From Leptospira adleri (GTDB lineage: Bacteria > Spirochaetota > Leptospiria > Leptospirales > Leptospiraceae): 28,552 nucleotides of DNA. The DNA lies in contig NZ_NPDU01000057.1 of the NCBI RefSeq assembly GCF_002811985.1, forward strand, positions 1 through 28,552. Direction: 5' to 3'. Shown here piece by piece: positions 10,499-28,552 of this stretch (positions are counted from its first letter, which is position 1; the number at the start of each line of letters is the position of its first letter). A model generated the notes under the pieces. The model saw only the letters and a program-made list of their open reading frames with translations, made no database searches and was not told the DNA's origin. The position numbers and the translations under genes were made by a program.

Positions 10499-10876
10499 AT
10501 GTCCAAGAAACCCGCAACCAGAACCGCTCGTCCGATCACGGAATACGGAGCGATTTCCACAATTCTCGGAAAAGAAACATCCTTTTCCGGGATTCTTAAC
10601 TTCCAAAAACCTCTCGAAATCTCGGGCGAGTTCCAAGGTGAGATCGAATCCGAAGGGTTTCTTCTCGTGAGCGAAGGCGCCAAAGTGCGCGCGAACATCA
10701 AAGCGGGAACCGTGATCGTCGGAGGCGAGATCACTGGAAACGTAATCGCGACTCAAAAACTCGAAATGTTATCCACGGGCAAGGTAAACGGGAACATCAA
10801 AACTTCCAAACTTCAAATCGCAGACGGAGTGATCTTTGACGGGAACTGTGAGATGATCCAGCCCAATAAAGATTGA
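10499..10876 (+). CDS. Bactofilin (second paralogue)
   Basis: A 125-residue bactofilin with the same beta-helix pattern as the one at 1165-1605: SFSGILNFQKPLEISGEFQG, LLVSEGAKVRANIKAGTVIV, GEITGNVIATQKLEMLSTGK and VNGNIKTSKLQIADGVIFDG. The N-terminus is basic (SKKPATRTARP) and the C-terminus short. It has the classic ITEYGAISTILGKETSFSG entry to the core. Bactofilins form non-polar filaments at the membrane without nucleotide. The ATG at 10499 is 8 bp after the preceding stop, preceded by GAGA. The location inside the c-di-AMP / ribosomal run is unusual and suggests expression at housekeeping level. Confidence 0.93.
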   Translation: MSKKPATRTARPITEYGAISTILGKETSFSGILNFQKPLEISGEFQGEIESEGFLLVSEGAKVRANIKAGTVIVGGEITGNVIATQKLEMLSTGKVNGNIKTSKLQIADGVIFDGNCEMIQPNKD

Positions 10877-10898
10877 CCCACTCTCTAACCAGTAAAAA

Positions 10899-11159
10899 GT
10901 GGTATCTGCTAACCCGAAAAAGCCTACGGACAGGGCTGAGATAGGCAAAATCGCCCTCATTCTGCTCCTTGGATTTTTCGCAGGAGCCGTGACGGGAGTC
11001 ATTCTCGATCGCCTAACGGGCGTTTCTTTTTTCTCTTCCTACCTGCTCCGAGAAGCAATCAAATTTGAACTCTACGTAATCAAGGTTGAGATACAATTTA
11101 CCCCTGCTAGTCTGATAGGACTCGTAGCGACGTTGTATTTCATACTAAAAAAGGGGTAA
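10899..11159 (+). CDS. Small two-helix membrane protein, DUF4321-like
   Basis: An 86-residue protein. After a basic 15-residue start come a hydrophobic helix (about 17-38, rich in Gly and Leu: IALILLLGFFAGAVTGVIL), an amphipathic middle (LLREAIKFELYVIKVEIQFTPA) and a second helix (about 68-83) ending in basic Lys-Lys. Pattern and size fit the DUF4321 family known from Firmicutes and spirochaetes; that identification is from memory and moderate. The start is a GTG at 10899, since no ATG precedes the first helix, and its ribosome binding site is weak. The stop is 3 bp before rpsB. Function unknown. Confidence 0.65.
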   Translation: MVSANPKKPTDRAEIGKIALILLLGFFAGAVTGVILDRLTGVSFFSSYLLREAIKFELYVIKVEIQFTPASLIGLVATLYFILKKG

Positions 11160-11162
11160 AAC

Positions 11163-12044
<882 letters not shown>

Positions 12045-12057
12045 GGAATTCTACGAA

Positions 12058-13393
<1,336 letters not shown>

Positions 13394-13404
<11 letters not shown>

Positions 13405-13948
13405 AGAAATCATCTCAGGAATGAAAACGAAAATGGATAAAACCATTGACCTCGTAAAAAAGGACTTTGGCACCATTCGCACCGGAAGAGCGAACCCTTC
13501 TCTCGTGGAAGACATTCGAGTCGATTATTATGGAACTCAAACTCCGATCAATCAGCTCGGAAACATCTCCGTTCCCGAACCGAGAAGTCTTGTGATTTCC
13601 CCTTACGATAAGGGAATTATGAAAGATATCGAAAAAGCGATCCAAACTTCCGGATTAGGGCTTCAGCCTTCGAACGACGGAGTCGTAATTCGTATCAACA
13701 TTCCCGAACTAACGGGTGAAAGACGGAAAGAACTCGCTAAGGTTGTAAAGGCGAAGTCAGAGGAAAAAAAAGTAGCCATCCGAAATATCCGAAGAGATGC
13801 GATGGAAGATCTGAAAAAACACACCGAAGGAATGTCTCAAGACGAGATCAAAACCGTTCAGGATCAGATTCAAAAAATCACCGATTCTTATATCGAGAAA
13901 ATTTCCGCTCTGACCGTAGAGAAGGAAAAGGAAATCACGACGATCTGA
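13394..13948 (+). CDS. frr: Ribosome recycling factor
   Basis: RRF splits post-termination ribosomes together with EF-G. It has 184 residues, the normal size (185 in E. coli). Family signatures are [20 protein letters not shown] (25-44), [20 protein letters not shown] and RIKIP-like [17 protein letters not shown], then a long helical C-terminus. The start ATG at 13394 lies inside pyrH, with GGAGG upstream at 13377-13381. It is followed after 1 bp by uppS. Confidence 0.97.
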
Positions 13949-13949
13949 C

Positions 13950-14667
13950 GTGGGCTTCCTCAAGTCCAATCTCCCGAAACATATCGCCGTCATCATGGAC
14001 GGCAACGGTCGTTGGGCCACCGCTCGGGGAAAGTCGAGATCGGATGGGCATCGGGAAGGCGCACAAGCGATCGATCGTTTGATGGACGCAAGTCTTGAAC
14101 TCGGTCTACAAAACATTTCTCTCTACGCGTTTTCTACGGAGAATTGGAAACGTCCGATCACCGAAATTCGCTCCATCTTCAATCTTCTCATCGAATTTAT
14201 TGAAACCCGTTTGGATACGATCCACGCCAGAGGAATCAAAATCCACCATTCCGGAAGCAGGAAACGCCTGACTCGCGGAGTTTTGGACAAGATCGACTTC
14301 GCGATCGATAAAACGAAAAAGAACAAGAATCTAACCGTAAACTTCTGTCTCAATTACGGATCCAGGGACGAACTTTTGAGAGCGGCCCAAGAGGTTTTTT
14401 TAGAAAGAAAACGCGCAAAAGTTTCCTTTGAAAAGCCTTTGAAAGAAAAAGAACTCGAAAAATTTTTATATACGTCCACCCTTCCTCCCGTAGATTTACT
14501 GATCAGAACGGCCGGGGAACAAAGACTTTCTAATTTTCTACTTTGGCAGTCCGCATACGCGGAACTGTATTTCACCGATACTCTCTGGCCCGACTTTGAC
14601 AAAAATTCTCTGGTAGATTCCTTAAAATGGTATGAAACCAGAACCCGGAAATTCGGAGGATTGGAGA

Positions 14668-14675
<8 letters not shown>
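13950..14675 (+). CDS. uppS: Isoprenyl transferase (undecaprenyl diphosphate synthase)
   Basis: UppS is a cis-prenyltransferase that extends farnesyl diphosphate to undecaprenyl diphosphate, the lipid carrier for peptidoglycan and O-antigen units. It has 241 residues. The catalytic Asp17 lies in MDGNGRWA (16-23). SDGHREGAQ, NISLYAFSTENWKRP, DLLIRTAGEQRLSNF and ELYFTDTLWPDFD mark the rest of the fold. RTAGEQRLSNF is a small variant of the usual RTSGExRxSNF. The start is a GTG at 13950, one base after frr. It is the bridge between Dxr/Dxs isoprenoid supply and the membrane sugar transferase at 5170-6207. Confidence 0.95.
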
Positions 14676-15582
<907 letters not shown>

Positions 15583-15588
15583 TCGGAT

Positions 15589-18479
<2,891 letters not shown>

Positions 18480-18484
18480 AACGC

Positions 18485-20215
<1,731 letters not shown>

Positions 20216-20217
20216 AT

Positions 20218-21423
20218 ATGGGAAAAGAATCAAAACATTCCGAAAAGGAAGGATACTTCGGTGAGTTCGGAGGACGTTATTCTCCCGAAATTCTTCACGA
20301 TGCTCTTGTGGAACTGGAAAGCACGTACAAGAAGTTAAAGAAAAACAAACACTTTAAAAAAGAACTCGAATACTATCGTAAGAATTATATCGGAAGACCT
20401 TCCCCTCTGACTTACGCGGAACGTCTCACCAAGGCCTGGGGCGGCGCGAGGATCTGGCTCAAAAGAGAAGACCTCAATCATACCGGCGCTCATAAGATCA
20501 ACAATACGATCGGGCAGGTTTTAATCGCAAAGGCAATGGGTAAAACAAGAATTATCGCCGAAACCGGAGCGGGTCAACACGGAGTCGCGACCGCGACAGT
20601 CGGCGCTATGTTTCAGTTGGAAACCGTCGTTTATATGGGCGATGAAGATCTGCGCCGTCAGGAACTCAACGCAATCCGTATGCGGATGATGGGCGCAAAG
20701 GTTATCGGTGTTTCCGCCGGAACCGCCACTCTCAAAGACGCAACCAGTGAAGCTATGAGAGACTGGGCATTAAACGTTTCTAATACACATTATATCGTGG
20801 GTTCCTCGATCGGACCGCATCCTTTCCCTTCGATCGTGAGAGATTTTCAATCCGTCATCGGAATCGAATCCAGAAAGCAGTTCAAAAAAGAGAACGGAAA
20901 ACTTCCGGACGCCGTCATCGCTTGTGTTGGCGGAGGTTCGAACGCGATCGGAATGTTCTACGGTTTTATCAAAGATAAAAAGGTAAAACTCTTCGGAGTG
21001 GAAGCCGGCGGTTATTCTTCTTCGCCCGGTTCTAATTCCGCGACAATGGCTTTCGGAAAAACCGGATTCTTACATGGAACCAAAACACTCGTGATCCAAG
21101 ACGAATTCGGTCAAATCGTTCCGGCGCATTCTGTTTCCGCGGGGCTTGATTATCCAGGAGTCGGTCCTGAACACGCATTCTTAAACAAGAGCGGAAGAGT
21201 AACTTACGCGAATGTAAACGACGAAGGCGCGTTAGACGCCTTTTTAGAAGTCTGTCGCGTAGAAGGAATCATTCCCGCCTTGGAAACGGCGCATGCGTTT
21301 CAATACGCGAAATCTCTCGCGAACGAGATGGGAAAAAAAGAGGACATTTTGATTTGTTTGTCCGGAAGAGGCGATAAGGACGTCGCCGAAGTGGCAAGAT
21401 TGAGAAAAGGAGAATTTTCTTGA
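20218..21423 (+). CDS. trpB: Tryptophan synthase beta subunit
   Basis: TrpB joins indole to serine in a PLP-dependent reaction; indole arrives through a tunnel from TrpA. It has 401 residues. The PLP lysine is Lys93 in HTGAHKINNTIGQ. AETGAGQHGVATATVGA, VGGGSNAIG (phosphate-binding loop) and GPEHAFLNKSGRV are all standard. It is the ordinary TrpB1 type, not TrpB2. It overlaps trpA by 4 nt (TTGA), so the two subunits are translationally coupled. No other trp genes are here; the pair closes the long + strand run. Confidence 0.98.
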   Translation: MGKESKHSEKEGYFGEFGGRYSPEILHDALVELESTYKKLKKNKHFKKELEYYRKNYIGRPSPLTYAERLTKAWGGARIWLKREDLNHTGAHKINNTIGQVLIAKAMGKTRIIAETGAGQHGVATATVGAMFQLETVVYMGDEDLRRQELNAIRMRMMGAKVIGVSAGTATLKDATSEAMRDWALNVSNTHYIVGSSIGPHPFPSIVRDFQSVIGIESRKQFKKENGKLPDAVIACVGGGSNAIGMFYGFIKDKKVKLFGVEAGGYSSSPGSNSATMAFGKTGFLHGTKTLVIQDEFGQIVPAHSVSAGLDYPGVGPEHAFLNKSGRVTYANVNDEGALDAFLEVCRVEGIIPALETAHAFQYAKSLANEMGKKEDILICLSGRGDKDVAEVARLRKGEFS

Positions 21424-22214
21424 GCGCGATATCCGCCGTTTTCTCGGATGAGAAAAGTGTTTTTATCCCCTATATCTCGTTAGGCGATCCTGATTACGAT
21501 TCTTCCGTCGTCTGGGCCGATGCGCTCATTCGAGGCGGCGCCGGCATTTTAGAATTGGGAATTCCCTTCACCGATCCTGTAGCGGACGGTCCCGTGATTC
21601 AGAAGGCTTTTAAAAGAGCCTTGGCTCATCCCTTTTCGATGAAGAAAATTTTGGATGTAACCGCGGAGATTCATAAACTTCATCCTGAAATTCCGCTCGT
21701 TTATCTGACATACTTCAACCCTTTGTATTCGATGGGTTTGGAATCGTTTACGGAGATGGCGAAGAATTCCGGAATCCAAGGTCTGATCATTCCTGATCTT
21801 CCGTACGATACCCCGGAAGCGGAAGAATTCTTCTCTCTGCTTGAAAAGAGAAAGATAGACTTCATTCATCTCGTGACTCCGGCTACGACCGAAGAAAGAA
21901 TTCGTTCGATGAAGTCGCTCGCTTCGGGCTTTATCTACTATGTTACTTCTTACGGAGTTACCGGGGAAAGAAGAGCTCTTGCGGAAGGTTTGGAAGATAG
22001 AATTAAGTTTGTGAAAAAAGTTGTTTCGCTTCCCGTTTGCGCCGGTTTTGGTATTTCAACTGCGGATCAGTCTAAGGAGATTTCGAGATACGCGGACGGT
22101 GTGATCATCGGTTCGGCTGTTCAGAGAATCATCGAGGAGAACGGGAAGGATCGAGTGAGTTGTGCGGATAAGTTGTTTGCTTATGCGGTTGAGATTCGTT
22201 CTTCGATGAGATAG
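21420..22214 (+). CDS. trpA: Tryptophan synthase alpha subunit
   Basis: TrpA cleaves indole-3-glycerol phosphate to indole and glyceraldehyde 3-phosphate. It has 264 residues, a TIM barrel of normal size. The catalytic pair is visible: Glu45 in ILELGIPFTDP and Asp56 in PVADGPVIQ, matching E49 and D60 of the enteric enzyme. YYVTSYGVTGERRAL and VCAGFGISTADQ, the phosphate loop, follow. The start is a TTG at 21420 overlapping trpB by 4 nt. No clear terminator follows; the DUF1564 gene on the opposite strand ends 72 bp downstream. Confidence 0.96.
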   Translation: MSAISAVFSDEKSVFIPYISLGDPDYDSSVVWADALIRGGAGILELGIPFTDPVADGPVIQKAFKRALAHPFSMKKILDVTAEIHKLHPEIPLVYLTYFNPLYSMGLESFTEMAKNSGIQGLIIPDLPYDTPEAEEFFSLLEKRKIDFIHLVTPATTEERIRSMKSLASGFIYYVTSYGVTGERRALAEGLEDRIKFVKKVVSLPVCAGFGISTADQSKEISRYADGVIIGSAVQRIIEENGKDRVSCADKLFAYAVEIRSSMR

Positions 22215-22285
22215 GCAATGGAAGTTCTGCTCCTTTTTTTGAGGAGTCGGGATTTGACGGGGATTAGGTTTTGGATTGGGGTTTT

Positions 22286-22762
22286 CTACGATGGATGCGC
22301 GCGGGATTTGCGGATTTGGCTGTGTATCTCTTTTTTTAAGAAGATTAACTTTCTTGTGATAGAAAGATTTGTTGGAACTCCAGTCGATTTGGTATTACGG
22401 TGATTCATTGGTTCACTATCCAATTCCAAAAGGATAGAAAATAGGAGGCAACGGGAAACGCCTAATCCCCAAGCCAAAATCCCCAACTTAACCCAGTCCT
22501 CTTCGAAAGGACGAAAATTCATCTTCTTCAAGTCCAAATTTTCTTCCTGATATCTCGCATAAACCAGTCTCTTTCCTAAGAACTTCTTTCGAATTAAAAC
22601 CTCGTCAAACCGGAGCAAAAGGTCCCTCAGAGAGGATCTCAACAGCTTCGCCTCCAAGCCTCTAAAATCCACGAAGCGCATCGGAATCAAAAGTGTGCAA
22701 AGATGTCCTTTTCTCCGAATTTCACAAGAAGAAACTCCAGACCGTAAAGAAGAAGTCCTCAT
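22286..22762 (-). CDS. DUF1564 family protein
   Basis: A protein of about 158 residues matching, from memory, the DUF1564 family, which is found in Leptospira and often multi-copy. Characteristic parts are TLLIPMRFVDF, SLRDLLLRFDEVLIRK, YQEENLDLKKMNFRPFEEDW, VKLGILAWGLGVSRCLLF and SILLELD. Conservation stops after LLELDSE. The remaining about 40 residues (EPMNHRNTKSTGVPTNLSIT and basic residues) include a stretch encoded by a copy of the intergenic repeat core (22371-22381), so the C-terminus is probably repeat-derived. The ATG at 22762 is chosen since the family's conserved part begins about 27 residues later; a longer frame to 22867 adds a Cys/Phe-rich, unconvincing segment. Ribosome binding sites are weak. 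Molecular function unknown; the family may be nucleic-acid binding, which I cannot show. Confidence 0.75.
   Translation of the reverse strand: MRTSSLRSGVSSCEIRRKGHLCTLLIPMRFVDFRGLEAKLLRSSLRDLLLRFDEVLIRKKFLGKRLVYARYQEENLDLKKMNFRPFEEDWVKLGILAWGLGVSRCLLFSILLELDSEPMNHRNTKSTGVPTNLSITRKLIFLKKEIHSQIRKSRAHPS
22371..22381 (+). repeat. Degenerate copy of the GTAGGAACTCC core (GTTGGAACTCC)
   Basis: A single isolated core with one changed base, lying within the 3' end of the minus-strand DUF1564 reading frame. There it encodes Gly-Val-Pro-Thr. Confidence 0.5.
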
Positions 22763-22899
22763 ACCGGGAACGGTTCTCGGAAAAGAATGCCGGAGACAAA
22801 AACCGTCAAAAAAATGACAAACGGGAAACGGGGAACCGAAAAAACGAAACAAAAATCGAAAACACACCCAGAGGGGGGAACGAGCAAAGCCGGAAAATA

Positions 22900-22927
22900 T
22901 TGACGAAACTCAGACCAATAGGATACT
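22900..22927 (+). promoter_or_regulatory. Probable sigma-70 promoter of the adenylate cyclase gene
   Basis: TTGACG (22900-22905) matches the -35 consensus at five of six positions. After a 16-bp spacer comes GATACT (22922-22927), four of six to the -10 consensus. The start codon lies 28 bp downstream, with a strong CGGAGGAAATA binding site before it. It is the best promoter candidate in the window and would make the cyclase transcript separate from the trpA run. Confidence 0.55.
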
Positions 22928-22955
22928 GATCCCCGATCTCTTCCCGGAGGAAATA

Positions 22956-25268
<2,313 letters not shown>

Positions 25269-25299
25269 GAATTTTATAAAATTAGAATAGAAAGTTTTC

Positions 25300-27204
<1,905 letters not shown>

Positions 27205-27239
27205 TGATTCCAAACCGAAAATCAAAGTAAAAACGGGTT

Positions 27240-27716
27240 ATGGAATTGGAAAACTTTACTCCCTCTGATTTTCTGGAAGCGGCAAAATATTTTTACAAAA
27301 CGGGCGACTCTGATAGAGCCGAGTATTTGTTCAAACTCACTCTGGAAGAAGAGGATCATCACGAGGCATATTTCTTTTTAGGTCTCATGGAAAATCAAAA
27401 GGGCAATCACGAAAGAGGGTTGCTTCACTTCTATAAATCCGTCGAAGTCAATCAGAACTACGGAAATCCCTGCAATGAGATCGGAATCATACTTTTGAGA
27501 GCAGGAAAAGAAACCGAAGCGGTCTATTGGTTGAAAAAATCCTTACGTTGCGATCTCAACGACGCGCCGCACATTTCGCTCTATAACTTGGCAACTCTCT
27601 ATAAAATCTGGAATCGGCCGGAGCGTTCCTTGCAATATCTGCACCGAGCGATACAAATCAAACCCGACTTCGAAGAAGCAAGAAAACTCAAAGAAGAACT
27701 GGGATCGGCGATCTAA
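27240..27716 (+). CDS. TPR-repeat protein
   Basis: A 158-residue soluble protein with about four TPR units: about 10-41 (FLEAAKYFYKTGDSDRAEYL), 43-75 (YFFLGLMENQKGNHERGLLH), 77-110 (CNEIGIILLRAGKETEAVYW) and 116-148 (LYNLATLYKIWNRPERSLQY). It shares the third-unit GNP-[YC]-N-[DE]-IG and the last-unit IQIKP/IQIQP pattern with the TPR protein at 3100-3600, so the two look paralogous. The ATG at 27240 has a poor ribosome binding site (ACGGGTT) and is 35 bp after dxs. Role unknown; it probably works as an adaptor. Confidence 0.83.
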   Translation: MELENFTPSDFLEAAKYFYKTGDSDRAEYLFKLTLEEEDHHEAYFFLGLMENQKGNHERGLLHFYKSVEVNQNYGNPCNEIGIILLRAGKETEAVYWLKKSLRCDLNDAPHISLYNLATLYKIWNRPERSLQYLHRAIQIKPDFEEARKLKEELGSAI

Positions 27717-27724
27717 ATATTCCT

Positions 27725-27767
27725 ATTCGGGCGTGCCTCTGCTGACGCAGAGTCGCGCTCTCGCTCC
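27725..27767. repeat. REP-like palindromic element
   Basis: The hairpin CTCTGC-TGAC-GCAGAG (27737-27752, six base pairs, 4-nt loop) is bracketed by CGGGCGTGCC on the left and TCGCGCTCTCGCTCC on the right. From memory this layout (GGGCGTGCC, stem, GTCGCGCT, TCGCTC) resembles a widespread class of repetitive extragenic palindromes in Leptospira and some other phyla. It is 8 bp after the TPR gene and could act as a transcript end, though no T-tract is present. Confidence 0.5.
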
Positions 27768-27945
27768 AATCTGCAAAGCGCCACCGAGGCGACTCGAAAA
27801 ATTCAAATCGAATCCAAGAAATGGCGCATTGCAGTATTTCCGCTTGATCGCTCACGCAAAGAAGAACGTTATTTGAATCTTCATGACCGAAATCTGGATC
27901 GAAGATCCACTAATAGAAATGTTCTTTTGTAAAATTGCAATCTGT

Positions 27946-28091
27946 GTGTGAGTTCCTACGAGTTACGTCGCATCTGACTTTTTTTGAGGTCCTCAATCGT
28001 TCTCTAAAAATTAAAAACGTGTGAGTTCCTACGAATTGCGTCGTGTCGACCTTTGTCGAAGTTCTTGATAACGTCCTAAAATTTTCGCAGA
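27946..28091 (-). repeat. Two diverged 73-bp units with the reverse GTAGGAACTC core
   Basis: GTGTGAGTTCCTACGA occurs twice, with cores at 27950-27959 and 28023-28032, exactly 73 bp apart. They are followed by GTTACGTCGC and ATTGCGTCGT respectively. The rest of each unit is only loosely similar. The same flank and a 73-bp step occur at 5016/5089. Confidence 0.8.
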
Positions 28092-28552
28092 TTTAAGAAT
28101 GAATGAGAAGGCTCTCCTTGCCGATTGAGTTTGTAGCGATCAAATTCAAAAAAAGGAGAACCCCCCAATGAGGGCAGAAGAAGAAAAAGCGCACCTGAAA
28201 GTAATTCAAGTGGATGAGACCCAGCTCAAGAAAGACTTGAGCGAACTCGTAAGAGGCTCAGTGGAAGAAACGCTGAACGCTCTCTTAGATGAGGAAGCGG
28301 ATAAACTCTGCAAAGCCTCAAGGTATGAGAGAAACCCGGATCGAGTAGATACAAGAGCGGGTTCGTATAATAGAAACTTCGAAACAAAAGCCGGAAAAGT
28401 AAAGTTAAAAGTTCCGAAACTTAGAACAATTCCGTTTGAGTCGGCGATCATCGATCGATACAAACGAAGGGAGAGTTCGGTAGAAGAAGCTCTCATGGAG
28501 ATGTATCTCGCTGGAGTTTCTGTTCGGAGAGTCGAGGATATCACCGAGAGCC
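28092..28552 (+). mobile_element. IS256-family insertion sequence, left part
   Basis: Defined by the transposase beginning at 28168. The left boundary is approximate and set after the repeat units. I could not recognise the terminal inverted repeat or target-site duplication, because the right end is outside the window. Confidence 0.6.
28168..28552 (+). CDS. IS256/Mutator-family transposase, 5' part (runs off the window)
   Basis: A DDE transposase of the Mutator-like (IS256) type. Only the first 128 residues are in the window, with no stop. The N-terminal helix-rich region is typical: ELVRGSVEETLNALLDEEAD, then YERNPDRVDTRAGSYNRNF, AGKVKLKVPKLR, and IDRYKRRESSVEEALMEMYL with AGVSVRRVEDITE. 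The catalytic triad would lie beyond the end. The ATG at 28168 is preceded by AAAAAGGAGAACC, a good ribosome binding site. A minus-strand open frame at 28206-28544 is its shadow. Whether the element is intact cannot be judged. Confidence 0.92.
   Translation, partial: MRAEEEKAHLKVIQVDETQLKKDLSELVRGSVEETLNALLDEEADKLCKASRYERNPDRVDTRAGSYNRNFETKAGKVKLKVPKLRTIPFESAIIDRYKRRESSVEEALMEMYLAGVSVRRVEDITES

Larger units (their letters stand above)
27717..28167. other. Intergenic region with palindrome, repeats and the start of an IS element
   Basis: No gene is seen. It holds a REP-like hairpin at 27725-27767, two reverse-oriented 73-bp repeat units from about 27946, and after about 28090 the leader of the transposase. 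I cannot locate the IS terminal inverted repeat because only the left end is in the window. Confidence 0.7.

Noticed and set aside
14632..14667. Longer N-terminus for CdsA
   Set aside because: The extra residues are polar and overlap uppS further. The ATG at 14668 has a GGAGGA binding site and leads directly into the first membrane helix.
20218..22214. A full trp operon with leader attenuation
   Set aside because: Only trpB and trpA are present. trpB starts 2 bp after proS, leaving no room for a leader peptide or attenuator.
22218..22403. 61-residue + strand frame after trpA
   Set aside because: It overlaps the DUF1564 gene antisense, is Phe/Leu/Arg-rich by composition, and has no recognised features.

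Overview
The window looks like chromosomal DNA of a pathogenic-clade Leptospira (Spirochaetes). Four things point there: the GTAGGAACTC intergenic repeats, a DUF1564-type gene (a family I know from Leptospira), the protein sequences themselves, and the moderate G+C content with AT-rich gaps between genes. The species cannot be fixed from the sequence. The G+C looks higher than in L. interrogans, so another pathogenic species is plausible. This is impression, not calculation.

Layout. (1) 1-160: a 45/46-bp tandem repeat. (2) 271-3600, + strand: a spirochaetal coiled-coil protein, a terminator, a bactofilin, pdxA (vitamin B6), a small membrane protein and a TPR protein. (3) 3601-5169: an AT-rich, gene-poor island. 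It holds GTAGGAACTC repeats in one orientation, a small XRE regulator on the - strand, then the same repeat core in the opposite orientation. (4) 5170-6207, - strand: a WecA/MraY-type polyprenyl-phosphate sugar-1-phosphate transferase, divergent from dapA. (5) 6296-22214, + strand: nineteen genes with no gap larger than 22 nt and several overlaps: dapA-dapB-cdaA-cdaR-acpS-(TPR tail)-bactofilin-(DUF4321-like)-rpsB-tsf-pyrH-frr-uppS-cdsA-dxr-rseP-proS-trpB-trpA. (6) 22286-22762, - strand: a DUF1564 gene whose 3' end carries a copy of the repeat core. (7) 22900-27716, + strand: a promoter, a CHASE2 adenylate cyclase, dxs and a second TPR protein. (8) 27717-28167: a REP-like palindrome and two 73-bp repeat units. 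(9) 28168-end: the 5' part of an IS256/Mutator transposase.

How the genes work together. The large + strand run is mostly envelope and growth housekeeping. DapA and DapB make diaminopimelate for peptidoglycan. CdaA and CdaR make and control c-di-AMP. AcpS and CdsA serve fatty-acid and phospholipid synthesis, and Dxr and UppS (with Dxs further on) feed isoprenoids into the undecaprenyl carrier. The divergent sugar-phosphate transferase would use that carrier. RseP is an envelope protease. RpsB, EF-Ts, Frr and ProS belong to translation. The bactofilins are cytoskeletal.

I see no defence island, CRISPR array, prophage or biosynthetic cluster. The least explained parts are the spaced GTAGGAACTC repeats around the XRE gene and next to the IS element, an orphan cyclase-type TPR tail inside the long gene run, and an RseP with three PDZ-like segments. 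No tRNA or rRNA gene was recognised.
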